Assembly: GCF_900142675.1 (NCBI RefSeq)
Contig: NZ_FRBS01000003.1
Coordinates: 310,001 to 374,000 of the forward strand
Reading direction: 5' to 3'
Origin: Shouchella rhizosphaerae
GTDB taxonomy: Bacteria; Bacillota; Bacilli; Bacillales; Bacillaceae_D
DNA length: 64,000 nucleotides
How positions within the stretch are numbered: the stretch's first letter is position 1; the number at the start of each line of letters is the position of its first letter. Shown here piece by piece: positions 1 to 9,599 of the stretch. The position numbers were made by a program, and so were the translations under genes. The notes under the pieces are model-generated. The model searched no databases. It was not told the origin of the DNA and saw only the letters and a list, made by a program, of their open reading frames with translations.

Positions 1-101
1 CCATCAATATCTACCCAGTAGAGAACTTGCTCTCCTTCATCCCATAAAGGGCCTTCCCCAAGAGCCGCCTTGCCCTTCCATACTGCTTCTGCCTGAATCA
101 T
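1..101 (-). CDS. SMP-30/gluconolactonase/LRE family protein, N-terminal fragment
   Basis: Only the first 33 codons lie in the window; the gene runs off the left edge. The translation begins [20 protein letters not shown] and continues with a YWVDIDG segment. This matches the start of SMP-30 (regucalcin/gluconolactonase) beta-propellers, where the GEGP glutamate is a metal ligand and W-D-I opens the first blade. Family members hydrolyse sugar lactones or similar esters in the cytoplasm. Its ATG overlaps the stop of the upstream yjbQ-like gene as ATGA, so the two are probably translationally coupled. The substrate cannot be told from this fragment. Confidence 0.75.
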   Translation of the reverse strand, partial: MIQAEAVWKGKAALGEGPLWDEGEQVLYWVDID

Positions 102-505
102 AATCCGCCCCCTATAACTTGGACAACAAACGACCGGTTTGCACGGGGGCCATCGAACTCACAAAAATAAATGCCTTGCCATGTGCCAAGCACAAGACGG
201 CCATCGTCAATTATAACCGTTTGTGACGGCCCTACAGTCGATGTTTTCAAGTGAGCGGCCGTATTGCCTTCCATGTGGCGGTCCTGTGGGTGTTCCCACG
301 GGAACACTTCATCAAGGCGGCGCAAAAAATCAACGACGACATCTGGATCAGCATTTTCATTGACAGTAATGCCAGCCGTTGTATGCAACGATTGGACAAT
401 AGCTATGCCTGAATGGACACCGCTTGCTTTGACAGCCGCTTCAACTTGGGCAGTAATGTCAATCATGTCACTATGTTTGCTAGTATCAATTGTATAACGT
501 TTCAT
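98..505 (-). CDS. yjbQ: YjbQ family (UPF0047) protein
   Basis: A 135-residue protein of the YjbQ/UPF0047 family. These small trimeric proteins have a conserved histidine-rich metal site, and the E. coli member has weak thiamine-phosphate synthase activity; the true role is unsettled. Family hallmarks visible here are [32 protein letters not shown] and the C-terminal [16 protein letters not shown] block. Length is normal for the family. I chose the ATG at 505 because GGAGAGG lies eight bases upstream; an in-frame GTG at 514 sits inside the ribosome site itself. The stop overlaps the start of the SMP-30 gene by four bases. Confidence 0.85.
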   Translation of the reverse strand: MKRYTIDTSKHSDMIDITAQVEAAVKASGVHSGIAIVQSLHTTAGITVNENADPDVVVDFLRRLDEVFPWEHPQDRHMEGNTAAHLKTSTVGPSQTVIIDDGRLVLGTWQGIYFCEFDGPRANRSFVVQVIGGGL

Positions 506-654
506 TTTACCCACCTCTCCTTTTCTCAGCTCATTCCCTTCTAGTTTGCTACTTAATCAGGAGAACTTCGATTGAAACAGAATTTTATACATCCGCTTAC
601 CCTTTAACGAGCAGCCGATCAGCGATTTGCAAACCATTTCCCAAAGGAGCACTA

Positions 655-686
655 AAGCAAGCGAACCATAACGGTTGCGCTTGCTT
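655..686. other. GC-rich imperfect hairpin in the yjbQ/amidohydrolase gap
   Basis: The arms AAGCAAGCGAACC and GGTTGCGCTTGCTT pair with a single bulged G and a short loop. It lies about 75 bases beyond the amidohydrolase stop on the minus strand. Neither side has a clear U-run, so it is at best a weak terminator for that gene. The rest of the 506-760 gap shows nothing I can name. Confidence 0.4.
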
Positions 687-760
687 AGACTGTAGCCAAC
701 AGGCTCATTCCGCTTCTTTCCTCAGCTAACGATTGTTTTCAAGAGGCTGAGTAATCTGCT

Positions 761-1942
761 TTAGTGACTACGCAAATACTGATTCGCAATGGCCAAAAAC
801 ATTTCGCCAATATGGAAAAGCGCCCGTTCATCAAAATCAAAACGAGGATGGTGATGAGGAAATTGCGTGCGTTCTTCCTCCGTTCGGCCACCAACGTGGA
901 AAAAGCACCCAGGCTTTTCTTCTAAGTAATAGGCAAAATCCTCGCCTCCAAGTGCAGCTGGCAACATTAATACATTTTCTTCCCCAAAAACCCCTTTTGC
1001 CAAGTCGCGAATGACTTCTGTTTCTTTTTCGGCATTTACAAGCGGCGGATAGCCATTTAAATAATCAATCGTGCAAGTGACATGCCCGCCATGCTCCTTC
1101 CCAGAAACAATCGCCCGAATTTCCTCTTCTATGAAAGCTCGCGTTTCTTCTTGAAAGGTGCGGACTGTTCCTTCAATTCGCGCCGTATCTGCAATTACGT
1201 TGAACGCTGTGCCTGCTTGGAAGACGCCAACTGTGACAACGGCCGTATCCATAGGGTTGATGCGGCGGCTAACAATGGTTTGCAAATCATTGACAAGCTG
1301 GCTACCAATCACAATTGAGTCAATTGTCGAATGAGGATGAGCGCCGTGCCCGCCTTTCCCTTGAATATGCACAGTAAATGCATCAACTGCAGCCATAACT
1401 GCTCCGGGGCTTGCATTTATTTGCCCAAGTGGAATTTGCGAGGATACATGGGCGCCAAATACAGCGTCCACCCCTTCTAAACAGCCGTCAGCAATCATTT
1501 CACGGGCGCCGCCAGGAGGTTTTTCCTCAGCGTGCTGGAACAAAAACACGATTGTCCCACGAAGCTCATCTACTTGGTCAAACAACGTTGCCGCAACACC
1601 TAACAAAGCAGCTGTGTGGCCATCATGCCCACAAGCGTGCATAACGCCCGGCTTCGTCGATGCATAAGAAACATCATTTTCTTCATGAATCGGCAATGCG
1701 TCAAAATCAGCACGAAAAGCGATTGTCGGTCCTGGCTTTTTGCCGTGGAGCTTTGCTACCACCCCGCGACCGCCTACATGTTCGCGTATATCTGTAAATC
1801 CAATTTCCTTTAATTTTTGTACGATAAAAGCAGGCGTTTCTACTTCCTCAAACGACAACTCTGGGTTTGCATGAAGATGCCTGCGCCATTCGATGACTTG
1901 TGCTTGTAACGTTTCTAATTTCTTCGTTGCGATTCCTTCCAT
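761..1942 (-). CDS. M20 family amidohydrolase (N-acyl amino acid/hippurate hydrolase type)
   Basis: A 393-residue cytoplasmic metallohydrolase of the M20D subfamily, which cleaves N-acyl groups from amino acids or related amides. The metal-binding signatures are in order: RADFDALPI near residues 77-85, ACGHDGH near 103-109 and FQHAEE near 135-140. The later HGAHPH segment belongs to the dimerisation (lid) domain and GGEDFAYY carries a late metal ligand. Length is typical. I chose the ATG at 1942, eight bases after GGAG, over an in-frame TTG at 1963 that has no ribosome site. It stands alone, divergent from the flavoprotein gene at 2078. The acyl substrate cannot be read from sequence. Confidence 0.88.
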   Translation of the reverse strand: MEGIATKKLETLQAQVIEWRRHLHANPELSFEEVETPAFIVQKLKEIGFTDIREHVGGRGVVAKLHGKKPGPTIAFRADFDALPIHEENDVSYASTKPGVMHACGHDGHTAALLGVAATLFDQVDELRGTIVFLFQHAEEKPPGGAREMIADGCLEGVDAVFGAHVSSQIPLGQINASPGAVMAAVDAFTVHIQGKGGHGAHPHSTIDSIVIGSQLVNDLQTIVSRRINPMDTAVVTVGVFQAGTAFNVIADTARIEGTVRTFQEETRAFIEEEIRAIVSGKEHGGHVTCTIDYLNGYPPLVNAEKETEVIRDLAKGVFGEENVLMLPAALGGEDFAYYLEEKPGCFFHVGGRTEEERTQFPHHHPRFDFDERALFHIGEMFLAIANQYLRSH

Positions 1943-2077
1943 TGCTTCCACTCCAATCTCCAAATCGGTCCATCTTTTATTTCGCTTTAAAAACCGTTAC
2001 CTCCTGCTTGTTTTGTCCTTTTGTTTTCTATTTTTTTGTGTACAATGGTAAGAGTGAAAAAAGTGAGGATGAAATGA

Positions 2078-3346
2078 ATGGACAACTACGATGTAATCAT
2101 AGTCGGCGGCGGACCCTCTGGCCTGATGGCTTCTGTCGCCGCTGCGCAACAAGGGGCACACGTCCTCTTGCTCGATAAAGGCAACAAACTCGGCCGCAAA
2201 CTTGCGATTTCAGGCGGGGGACGCTGCAATGTCACCAACCGGATGGAAAGGAAACAGTTGATTGAAAACATTCCAGGGAATGGCCGCTTTATGCATAGCC
2301 CATTCGCTGTATTTGACAATAAATCGATTATCGCTTTTTTTGAAGGCTTAGGAATTCGCTTAAAAGAAGAAGACAGAGGACGGATGTTTCCTGTTAACGA
2401 TAAAGCACAAACTGTGGTCGACACATTGCTTGCGCAAATCCGTAAACTCGATGTCACCATCCGTACAAATGCCCGGGTCGCTGACATTATTGTAGAAGAC
2501 GGGCAGGTAGTTGGAGTGGCACTAGAAGACGGGCAGCGCCTTGGCACAAAAGCGTTAATTATCGCTACTGGCGGCAAATCGGTGCCCCACACAGGTTCTA
2601 CTGGCGACGGATACCCGTGGGCCAAAAAAGCAGGCCACACAATTACGGAGCTTTACCCGACAGAAGTGCCCATTACCCTTGCCGATCCCTTTATCGGCGA
2701 TCAGTCTCTTCAAGGCCTGTCATTACGCGGAATTGAACTAGCGGTACTAAGACCAAATGGCAAAAAAATTATTCGCCATGAAGGCGACATGATTTTTACC
2801 CATTTCGGCATATCCGGTCCCGCGGCATTACGCTGTAGCCAGTTTGTTGTCAAGGCACTGAAAAAGTTCAAAACGCCTACGATTCCAATGACGATTAAGT
2901 TGTTCCCCGAACAATCGGCAGAGAGCCTTTTCCAAGCGCTCGTCAAACGGGCAAAGGCAGAGCCAAAAAAAACGTTAAAAACAGCATTAAAAGGGATGGC
3001 CCCTGAGCGATTGCTTTTGTACTTATATCAGTCATTAGAGATCGATTCCAGTGAAATGTGCGCCAATACCCCACATGATGCCTTTCGAAAATTAGCATCA
3101 GCATTAGACGCATTGCCATTGCATGCCAATGGCACATTGTCGATTGAAAAAGCATTTGTCACAGGTGGCGGCGTATCGATTAAAGAAATTGAGCCAAAAA
3201 CGATGCACTCCAAAAAAACAACAGGCTTGTATTTTTGTGGGGAAGTGCTCGACATCCATGGCTATACAGGCGGTTTTAACATTACATGCGCTTTCTCGAC
3301 TGGTTATACAGCCGGGCAGTCAGCAGCCCTTTTTGCAAACAAATAA
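2078..3346 (+). CDS. ytfP: NAD(P)/FAD-dependent oxidoreductase, HI0933/YtfP (BaiN-like) family
   Basis: A 422-residue flavoprotein. Residues 5-16 form the FAD-binding [12 protein letters not shown] motif, followed by [18 protein letters not shown], a strong signature of the HI0933/YtfP family, and a C-terminal [13 protein letters not shown] ... [15 protein letters not shown]-type FAD block (here [12 protein letters not shown]). Members are cytoplasmic and some relatives reduce bile-acid intermediates, but the role in bacilli is not established. It is monocistronic, with a divergent amidohydrolase upstream and a terminator hairpin directly after the stop. The ATG follows GTGAGGATG with acceptable spacing. 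Family assignment is firm; the reaction is open. Confidence 0.85.
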   Translation: MDNYDVIIVGGGPSGLMASVAAAQQGAHVLLLDKGNKLGRKLAISGGGRCNVTNRMERKQLIENIPGNGRFMHSPFAVFDNKSIIAFFEGLGIRLKEEDRGRMFPVNDKAQTVVDTLLAQIRKLDVTIRTNARVADIIVEDGQVVGVALEDGQRLGTKALIIATGGKSVPHTGSTGDGYPWAKKAGHTITELYPTEVPITLADPFIGDQSLQGLSLRGIELAVLRPNGKKIIRHEGDMIFTHFGISGPAALRCSQFVVKALKKFKTPTIPMTIKLFPEQSAESLFQALVKRAKAEPKKTLKTALKGMAPERLLLYLYQSLEIDSSEMCANTPHDAFRKLASALDALPLHANGTLSIEKAFVTGGGVSIKEIEPKTMHSKKTTGLYFCGEVLDIHGYTGGFNITCAFSTGYTAGQSAALFANK

Positions 3347-3363
3347 GTCAGCTGTAAGCTGTA

Positions 3364-3398
3364 GCATCAGGCTCACATAAAGGCGAGCCTGATGTTTT
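3364..3398 (+). terminator. Rho-independent terminator after ytfP
   Basis: The stem GCATCAGGCTC / GAGCCTGATG has an eight- to ten-base loop and is followed by TTTTAT. It begins about 17 bases after the ytfP stop. Confidence 0.8.
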
Positions 3399-3409
3399 AT
3401 GCTAGGCAG

Positions 3410-4141
3410 CTATTTCCCTGACATTTCTTCAATATCACTTAACGTTTCTATTCCTTCTTCAGCAAGGAAATTAGGAAAAATGTCGAACTCTTCGACAATA
3501 GTAAGCGCTGTTTCATTCTGATATTCAGTCTTTAATATTCCATGTACGCTTCCGTCCCCTTCCTCGACTTCCAGGTTTTCAGCAAGTTGTCCTTCCATCC
3601 GTTTTGATAGAAAACGAATCGATTCGTCATTTTCAATTTCAATGATATACGCGCCAGATGCAGGGGTGTACAAACCTTCTTCAATAAACCCGCTATCTAC
3701 TAAGAACAATATATAATTCTTGTTTAAATCAAGCTCTTCATAATCAAGGCTTTCAACCATTACTTCTTCAATCCTTTCTCCTTGATCATCAATGGCGGCT
3801 ATTTGATCTGCGTAAGTGATCGCTGTTTTAATGGAACCCTCCACTTCTCCCTTATACGTTTTTTCAATCTGAAACGTATATATTTGCCCTTCCGTATAGA
3901 GTTCGTCTGATTCGACTGTAGGATCATTAGCTGAACGAATCATATTTGTTGGTTTTACAAATTCCGTAAACGATCCTTTTACAATAACGTCAGAGAACTC
4001 AATAATTTCATTTAAATGATTAGGAAGCTCTTCATCACTTGAATCCATTATTTGAATTTGTTCAGCTTCTTCCTTTACATGACATCCAGTTAAAATGATA
4101 AACATAGCAACAGCACTTATTAGCGTGAAGCATTTCTTCAT
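3410..4141 (-). CDS. Predicted lipoprotein of unknown function
   Basis: A 243-residue protein that I do not recognise. The N-terminus MKKCFTLISAVAMFIILTGC is a classic lipoprotein signal peptide with lipobox LTGC, so the mature protein should be anchored to the outer face of the membrane by a lipidated cysteine. The mature part is strongly acidic, with many Glu and Asp, and looks like a soluble beta-rich domain with no catalytic motif I can name. AAGGAGG lies just upstream of the ATG. A 15-codon ORF with its own strong ribosome site lies 65 bases upstream on the same strand. Confidence 0.65.
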   Translation of the reverse strand: MKKCFTLISAVAMFIILTGCHVKEEAEQIQIMDSSDEELPNHLNEIIEFSDVIVKGSFTEFVKPTNMIRSANDPTVESDELYTEGQIYTFQIEKTYKGEVEGSIKTAITYADQIAAIDDQGERIEEVMVESLDYEELDLNKNYILFLVDSGFIEEGLYTPASGAYIIEIENDESIRFLSKRMEGQLAENLEVEEGDGSVHGILKTEYQNETALTIVEEFDIFPNFLAEEGIETLSDIEEMSGK

Positions 4142-4205
4142 AGCCTTAATCCTCCTTTATTTTTATCGATTATTCACATTCCTTATTCAGTACTTGTTGG
4201 CTGTT

Positions 4206-4253
4206 TTACAACGTTAACATAGCGAGTACGACAATTAGTTTCTTTTTGATCAT
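4206..4253 (-). CDS. 15-codon ORF with perfect ribosome site (MIKKKLIVVLAMLTL)
   Basis: On the minus strand AAGGAGG is followed, eight bases on, by ATG and 14 further codons, then TAA. The peptide is a short basic head plus a hydrophobic stretch, exactly like the first half of a signal peptide. After the stop the same frame stays open for 11 more codons and ends before the lipoprotein ribosome site. It could be a leader peptide for the lipoprotein gene, a small membrane peptide, or the stump of a broken secreted-peptide gene. The ribosome site is the only hard evidence. Confidence 0.4.
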   Translation of the reverse strand: MIKKKLIVVLAMLTL

Positions 4254-4342
4254 AGAATTTGCCTCCTTAGTAATACTCTGATTTTAATCATATTGGAATT
4301 GAACTGGGCTAAAATCATTACGAAAAAAGAAAAAACAAAAAA

Positions 4343-4380
4343 CCAAAAGGAAGCTGTTATGGCTTCCTTTTGGCTTTTTA
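4343..4380 (-). terminator. Terminator after the DUF3100 cassette
   Basis: A perfect 12-bp stem, CCAAAAGGAAGC / GCTTCCTTTTGG, has T-runs on both sides, so it can work in either direction. It lies 13-50 bases past the stop of the last cassette gene on the minus strand. Confidence 0.85.
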
Positions 4381-4392
4381 AATTCTTTTCAT

Positions 4393-4884
4393 TTATGACG
4401 CGATACGCAAACCGACCTCGGCTAGAACGGCACTTGCCAAATATGTGCCTGTAAAAACGAAGATCGCGACAATCGCAATTTTCCAGGACAGCTTCCGCAA
4501 CTCGACTAGGCGGTCAGCAACAGAAATGCCTGCATATGTTAAAATCGGTGTCGTTATTGACAAGAAATCCACCGCTTGGATCGCTTGGACAAATCCATCA
4601 AACAACAAGCATAGAGTTAGAGACGTGATGCTAACCCAGCCAAGAACAGGAAAATTTGCAACAAAGCCGATTGGGAGTTTTTTAGCTAAATCGCCAATAA
4701 ACAAGCCAATCAACGAAAAAAACCACAACGAGCCAAGGCCTGCTACTGTCATCAGGGAAATGCTTCCTACCGAGCCAGGATGAAATAGAAGCTTCATGCT
4801 ATGGGTAAAAAGAATCAACATGATGCTGAGCAAAAGAATGAGGCTCATCTTCATATATTTATTTTTTATAATTAATTCCATCAT
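4393..4884 (-). CDS. Small integral membrane protein, partner of the DUF3100 protein
   Basis: A 163-residue very hydrophobic protein with about five predicted membrane spans and no motif I recognise. It is the last gene of a three-gene minus-strand cassette: M20 hydrolase, DUF3100 protein, this gene. Its ATG overlaps the DUF3100 stop as ATGA, which suggests coupled synthesis in equal amounts and a shared complex in the membrane. I infer that the two form a two-subunit transporter or channel. Nothing in the sequence identifies a substrate. A strong bidirectional terminator follows. Confidence 0.65.
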   Translation of the reverse strand: MMELIIKNKYMKMSLILLLSIMLILFTHSMKLLFHPGSVGSISLMTVAGLGSLWFFSLIGLFIGDLAKKLPIGFVANFPVLGWVSITSLTLCLLFDGFVQAIQAVDFLSITTPILTYAGISVADRLVELRKLSWKIAIVAIFVFTGTYLASAVLAEVGLRIAS

Positions 4885-5672
4885 TTAGCCTCCTTCCGTG
4901 TCAGCGTGCGATACATAAACCGTTGCAAAGGAGCCGCTAAAAACACCATCGTAAACGTGCCAATAAAGCTTGTGAGTAGTTGGCTTGCTGAAGCATAAGC
5001 AAGAATGAGGCTCTCCTTGTCTGGGTGGCTTGCTACAAGGGAGGAAGAGGCGGCTGTCATCATACTGCCTGAACCAACGCCCGCAGAAATGGCCAGCGAC
5101 TCAACGCTAAATCCGAAATGCAACAAAACTGGCGGCAAAATGCTGAAAAAGATCGCACCAAATAGCGTACCGATAATGTACAGCGACAAGACCCCTCTCC
5201 CTTCATCAGAGTTTAACGTATATTTTTCAGAAATATAGGCGAGCTCGCCTTCGCGACCAATTCCAAGCGTGGCGCCAATCGCCTCACGCCGCAAACCTAG
5301 CAATAGTGCAGCAGGCAAGCCTAATAAAACTGTGCCTAAATTGCCAAATTCTTGAACAATGAAAATCCAGCCAATACTGAGGATTTCCCGGATTTGCGGG
5401 GCTACATCTGCCCCGTAGCGAGCCATAAGTGGCAGCATAATGATAATTAAATACGTGCCTGAAAAAGAAACATTGCTTTTACTGTAGACTTTTTTAAGGA
5501 TTCCTTTGCGAAAAATTGAAAACGCAAACACCATTGTAATTAAAATTGCAAATAATAGCGGTAAGAGATTGATCGATAGGGGACCAATCGCGATGCTTTG
5601 AAAGCCAATCATTTCAGAGACGGCGATCACAATTAGAGAAAACAAAAGCAAATAAATAAATGTGCCTTTCAT
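4881..5672 (-). CDS. DUF3100 family membrane protein
   Basis: A 263-residue polytopic membrane protein with roughly seven hydrophobic spans. It resembles the DUF3100 family, helped by the conserved-looking loops LRREAIGATLGIGREGELAYI near residues 127-147 and SAGVGSGSMMTAASSSLVAS near 197-216 (a Gly/Ser-rich re-entrant-like segment). DUF3100 proteins are thought to be transporters, but none to my knowledge has a proven substrate. The gene follows an M20 hydrolase of the AbgB type by 17 bases and overlaps its small membrane partner by four. The context suggests uptake of an amide that the hydrolase then cleaves; that is inference. Confidence 0.7.
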   Translation of the reverse strand: MKGTFIYLLLFSLIVIAVSEMIGFQSIAIGPLSINLLPLLFAILITMVFAFSIFRKGILKKVYSKSNVSFSGTYLIIIMLPLMARYGADVAPQIREILSIGWIFIVQEFGNLGTVLLGLPAALLLGLRREAIGATLGIGREGELAYISEKYTLNSDEGRGVLSLYIIGTLFGAIFFSILPPVLLHFGFSVESLAISAGVGSGSMMTAASSSLVASHPDKESLILAYASASQLLTSFIGTFTMVFLAAPLQRFMYRTLTRKEAK

Positions 5673-5689
5673 AGTGCACCCCTGTTCGT

Positions 5690-6961
5690 TTATAAATTGG
5701 TGTTGCTCGTCATCACTGTTTCAATTACGGCTAAATAGTCGTCATAACTCCGTTTATACAGACGGCTCCAGTCTATCGCCTCGTTTAACTCAGCAAATAC
5801 TTGAGTGAGAAACCGCGGGAACACTGCAAACAGAAAATGTGGATCAACATCGACAAAATCATCGCCGTGGATGGTGCCTGCAAAACCGCTGTGGCCAATT
5901 TGAATACATGGCATCATGTACGACAAATCGCCAATATCACCTGCTGCACTAATCGCGTTGTTTTCGAGCAACTCTTCCACTTCCTCTGTTTTTGCAAACG
6001 CCTGTTTTACAAAGGTGGACAAGTAACGGTCTTGTACAAAGGGGAGGTAGCCCATTTGCGTATGAATGGCGACGTCGCCTTGAAGAGCGTGGGCACTTCC
6101 ACGTGCAGCGGCGTCCATTTTTTTAGCGACTTCTCCCATATAGGCTAACGTTTTTGTGCGCAAGTCGGAGCCGATACGAATCGCGTTGGGAATCACATTG
6201 GTCGACATATCGCTAGCTGAGACAATCGGGTTCATTCGAACATTTTCACTGTCTTTTAGCTGCTGGCGTACAAGTCCTAAAGCAACATTAAACAACGTTG
6301 ACATGCTGTAAGCATTTTTGGCAGCAAACGGATCGAAGCCTGCATGTGCTGCTTCGCCAATAAAGTCATAATATTTATACAAAAAACCTGCTAAATCACA
6401 ATTGATTTCAACTGTCCGTTTTTCAAATGTTCCACCGATGGCATGGATGCAAATACTTGCATCGATGTTGTCAAACACTCCGAGTCTCATTGCTTCTGGC
6501 TTGCCTCCATAGTGGCCAATCGTGCCATTATTAAGCAATTCTTCCCGATAAGCAAGATCAAGGTATTCTTCTGCTGGAACAAATACAAAAGCTACATTAA
6601 AATCAAACTGAAGATGCTCGCCAGTTTGTACAAAATAATTGTACAACGCAAGGGCAATGGCTACTTGTGTATAATGGCCACAGTTATGGGCTGCGCCAGT
6701 CTTTTTGTCAGCCATATGGTGGCTAGGCGCATAAACCGCATCCAATTCGGCAATGAACGCGATTGTCTTATGCTTGTCCGTCGTTAATTGCGTTTTCAGC
6801 CCCGTTGTGCTAAAAGGTTCAATGAGAGCTGACGGGTTTTTCTGTTCAATAAATGTACGGACAGTTTCACTCGTGCGCGTTTCTTTATAGCCAAGTTCAG
6901 GATGGGCAAAAATATCACGAGCGATGGCAAGAATTTCTTCGTATTGCTGTTCAAAGATCAC
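5690..6961 (-). CDS. M20 family amidohydrolase (AbgB-like)
   Basis: A 423-residue metallohydrolase. Metal-site segments are visible: IAELDAVY near residues 70-77, HNCGHYTQ near 92-99, PAEEYLD near 129-135, and a late GHSGFAGTIHGDDF block. The HNCGH form, and the FIGEAAHAGFDPF lid region, fit the group containing p-aminobenzoyl-glutamate hydrolase subunit B and amide hydrolases rather than the hippurate hydrolase group seen at 761-1942. It heads a cassette with the DUF3100 protein and its small partner. The protein should be cytoplasmic, acting on a substrate brought in by the membrane pair. Exact substrate unknown. Confidence 0.82.
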   Translation of the reverse strand: MIFEQQYEEILAIARDIFAHPELGYKETRTSETVRTFIEQKNPSALIEPFSTTGLKTQLTTDKHKTIAFIAELDAVYAPSHHMADKKTGAAHNCGHYTQVAIALALYNYFVQTGEHLQFDFNVAFVFVPAEEYLDLAYREELLNNGTIGHYGGKPEAMRLGVFDNIDASICIHAIGGTFEKRTVEINCDLAGFLYKYYDFIGEAAHAGFDPFAAKNAYSMSTLFNVALGLVRQQLKDSENVRMNPIVSASDMSTNVIPNAIRIGSDLRTKTLAYMGEVAKKMDAAARGSAHALQGDVAIHTQMGYLPFVQDRYLSTFVKQAFAKTEEVEELLENNAISAAGDIGDLSYMMPCIQIGHSGFAGTIHGDDFVDVDPHFLFAVFPRFLTQVFAELNEAIDWSRLYKRSYDDYLAVIETVMTSNTNL

Positions 6962-7085
6962 AGATTGTCATCCTCCCTTGTTTTACACTCGTCATCTTAC
7001 ACCTTTCGACATTATTCGTCAACACGAATTCTTTACATTCGCCTACTCATACGCTCTAATGTTCGGATTTCGCCTGTTTCCCACA

Positions 7086-7124
7086 AAAAAACCCCTATCC
7101 TCTTCTTGCTAAAGAGGATAGGGG
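7086..7124 (-). terminator. Terminator after leuS
   Basis: A 12-bp stem, CCCCTATCCTCT / AGAGGATAGGGG, is followed on the minus strand by seven T residues. It starts about 35 bases after the leuS stop. Confidence 0.9.
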
Positions 7125-7158
7125 ACGAATCGCATTAATCGCCGTTTAGTCACAATGA

Positions 7159-9573
7159 TTAACCAACAACAATATTGACAAGCTTTCCAGGAACAGCGAT
7201 GACTTTGCGAATCGTTTTCTCGCCGATAGCTGCTTGCACTTTTTCATCAGCGAGTGCTGCTGCTTCCATTTCTTCTTTTGAGGCTCCTTTGTTTATAACG
7301 AGCTTTGTTTTAACTTTGCCGTTCATTTGCACGACGACCTCAACTTCGTTTTCAACGAGCAACGACTCATCATATGTCGGCCACGCTTCATACGTAATCG
7401 TATCTGTATGGCCAAGCTTTTCCCACAGCTCTTCGGCAATATGAGGAGCAACTGGCGACAAAAGCTTCACAAAGCCCTCTATTAGCGCTTTTGGCAATAC
7501 CTCTTGCTTATTTCCCTCGTTTACAAACACCATTAATTGGGAAATCCCTGTATTAAAGCGCAGCTCGGCAAAGTCTTCGGTTACTTTTTTCACTGTTTGG
7601 TGGTAAGTGCGCACAAACGCTTCATTGCCTTCTACATCTTTGACGTTGCTGTTCAGCTTGCCTGTTTCTTCGTTAACAATCAGGCGCCAAACCCGTTCAA
7701 GAAAACGGCGCGAGCCATCAAGGCCGTTTGTTGACCAAGCTACAGATGCATCTAGAGGGCCCATAAACATTTCATACAGGCGCAGCGTGTCAGCCCCGTG
7801 GCTGGCAATAATCTCATCAGGGTTCACAACATTGCCTTTTGACTTGCTCATCTTTTCGTTATTTTCGCCAAGGATCATGCCTTGGTTAAACACTTTTTGG
7901 AATGGTTCTTTTGTCGGCACAACGCCAATATCATACAAAAACTTATGCCAAAAACGTGCATATAGCAAATGCAACACTGCATGTTCGGCACCGCCAATAT
8001 ACGTATCGACAGGCAGCCAATTTTTTAGTTTTTCAGGATCAGCCAACGCTTCGTCGTTTGTCGGGTCGATATAGCGCAAATAATACCAGCAGCTACCTGC
8101 CCATTGGGGCATCGTGTTCGTTTCACGGCGACCACGCATGCCTGTTTTAGGATCAACAACTTCCAGCCAATCTTTCGCATTAGCAAGCGGCGATTCGCCT
8201 GTACCCGAAGGTTTGATTTCCTCTAGATCAGGCAACACAAGCGGCAATTCGCTCTCATCCAGAGCTGACATAGAGCCATCTTCCCAGTGGATAATTGGAA
8301 TCGGTTCGCCCCAATAACGCTGGCGGCTAAAGAGCCAATCACGCAGGCGGTATGTGACCTTTCTTTGCCCAGCGCCATTTTTCTCTAGCCAGACAATCAT
8401 TTTCTCAACCGCTTCTTGCTTGTTTAACCCATTGAGAAAATCAGAATTAACATGTTCTCCGTCCCCTGTGTAAGCAGCTTTTGAGACATCTCCACCTGCG
8501 ACCACTTCTTTTATTGGCAAGCCAAATGCATTAGCAAATTCGAAATCACGCTCATCATGGGCAGGAACAGCCATGACAGCTCCAGTGCCATAACTGATTA
8601 GTACATAATCAGCTATCCAAACTGGAATCTTTTCGCCATTTACAGGATTGATGGCATAAGCGCCAGTAAACGCGCCTGTTTTTTCTTTTGCCAAATCTGT
8701 CCGTTCAATGTCACTTTTGAGCGCGACTTGCTTTTGGTATGCTTCTACCGCTTCCTTTTGCTCATCGGTAGTGATCTCAGTCACGAGCTTATGCTCAGGG
8801 GCAAGCACCATATAAGTAGCGCCAAACAACGTGTCTGGCCGCGTCGTAAACACGTTAACGGAATGTTCATTGATCTTAAATGTCACTTCAGCGCCTTCCG
8901 ATTTGCCGATCCAGTTCCGCTGCATATCTTTTAGGCTTTCCGGCCATTCCAGCTCTTCAAGGTCTTCGAGCAAGCGCTCAGCATAAGCCGTAATGCGCAA
9001 CACCCATTGTTTCATTGGGCGCCTTTCAACTGGATGGCCTCCTCGTTCGCTGACACCGTCGACAATTTCCTCATTGGCTAGCACAGTCCCCAGTGCCGGG
9101 CACCAGTTCACGGCTACTTCGTCAATATAAGCAAGCCCTTTTTCATATAATTTCAGAAAAATCCATTGTGTCCATTTGTAATAGTGAGGATCAGTCGTAC
9201 TAATTTCACGATCCCAATCGTAAGAAAAACCAAGTTCTTTAATTTGCCGTTTAAAGGTGTCAATGTTTTGTTTAGTAAATGTAGCCGGGTGTTTGCCTGT
9301 ATCTAAAGCGTACTGCTCAGCTGGTAAGCCAAAAGCATCCCAACCCATAGGATGAAGAACATTGTAGCCTTGCATCCGCTTCATCCGCGCTAAAATATCC
9401 GTTGCCGTGTATCCCTCTGGATGGCCGACATGAAGACCAGCCCCTGATGGGTAGGGAAACATATCTAATGCATAAAAATGTGGCCCTTCTGCTTGTTCGT
9501 CTGTTTTAAACGTTTTGTTTTCTTCCCAAAATGCTTGCCATTTTTTTTCAATCTCCTGATGTGAAAACGACAT
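7159..9573 (-). CDS. leuS: Leucyl-tRNA synthetase
   Basis: An 804-residue class I aminoacyl-tRNA synthetase that charges tRNA-Leu. The HIGH-type motif reads HVGH within [15 protein letters not shown], and the KMSKS loop reads [10 protein letters not shown]. Between them lies the CP1 editing domain, which removes mischarged isoleucine and norvaline; it includes the [11 protein letters not shown] and [15 protein letters not shown] motifs. Length matches the Bacillus enzyme. The ATG at 9573 follows GGAGG with seven bases between. The open frame continues 99 bases further upstream, but that part only translates the T-box core and terminator. Expression is controlled by the leucine T-box leader and a good sigma-A promoter upstream. 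Confidence 0.98.
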   Translation of the reverse strand: MSFSHQEIEKKWQAFWEENKTFKTDEQAEGPHFYALDMFPYPSGAGLHVGHPEGYTATDILARMKRMQGYNVLHPMGWDAFGLPAEQYALDTGKHPATFTKQNIDTFKRQIKELGFSYDWDREISTTDPHYYKWTQWIFLKLYEKGLAYIDEVAVNWCPALGTVLANEEIVDGVSERGGHPVERRPMKQWVLRITAYAERLLEDLEELEWPESLKDMQRNWIGKSEGAEVTFKINEHSVNVFTTRPDTLFGATYMVLAPEHKLVTEITTDEQKEAVEAYQKQVALKSDIERTDLAKEKTGAFTGAYAINPVNGEKIPVWIADYVLISYGTGAVMAVPAHDERDFEFANAFGLPIKEVVAGGDVSKAAYTGDGEHVNSDFLNGLNKQEAVEKMIVWLEKNGAGQRKVTYRLRDWLFSRQRYWGEPIPIIHWEDGSMSALDESELPLVLPDLEEIKPSGTGESPLANAKDWLEVVDPKTGMRGRRETNTMPQWAGSCWYYLRYIDPTNDEALADPEKLKNWLPVDTYIGGAEHAVLHLLYARFWHKFLYDIGVVPTKEPFQKVFNQGMILGENNEKMSKSKGNVVNPDEIIASHGADTLRLYEMFMGPLDASVAWSTNGLDGSRRFLERVWRLIVNEETGKLNSNVKDVEGNEAFVRTYHQTVKKVTEDFAELRFNTGISQLMVFVNEGNKQEVLPKALIEGFVKLLSPVAPHIAEELWEKLGHTDTITYEAWPTYDESLLVENEVEVVVQMNGKVKTKLVINKGASKEEMEAAALADEKVQAAIGEKTIRKVIAVPGKLVNIVVG

Positions 9574-9599
9574 TCCTTTTCCTCCTTCTGCTGCTTCCA

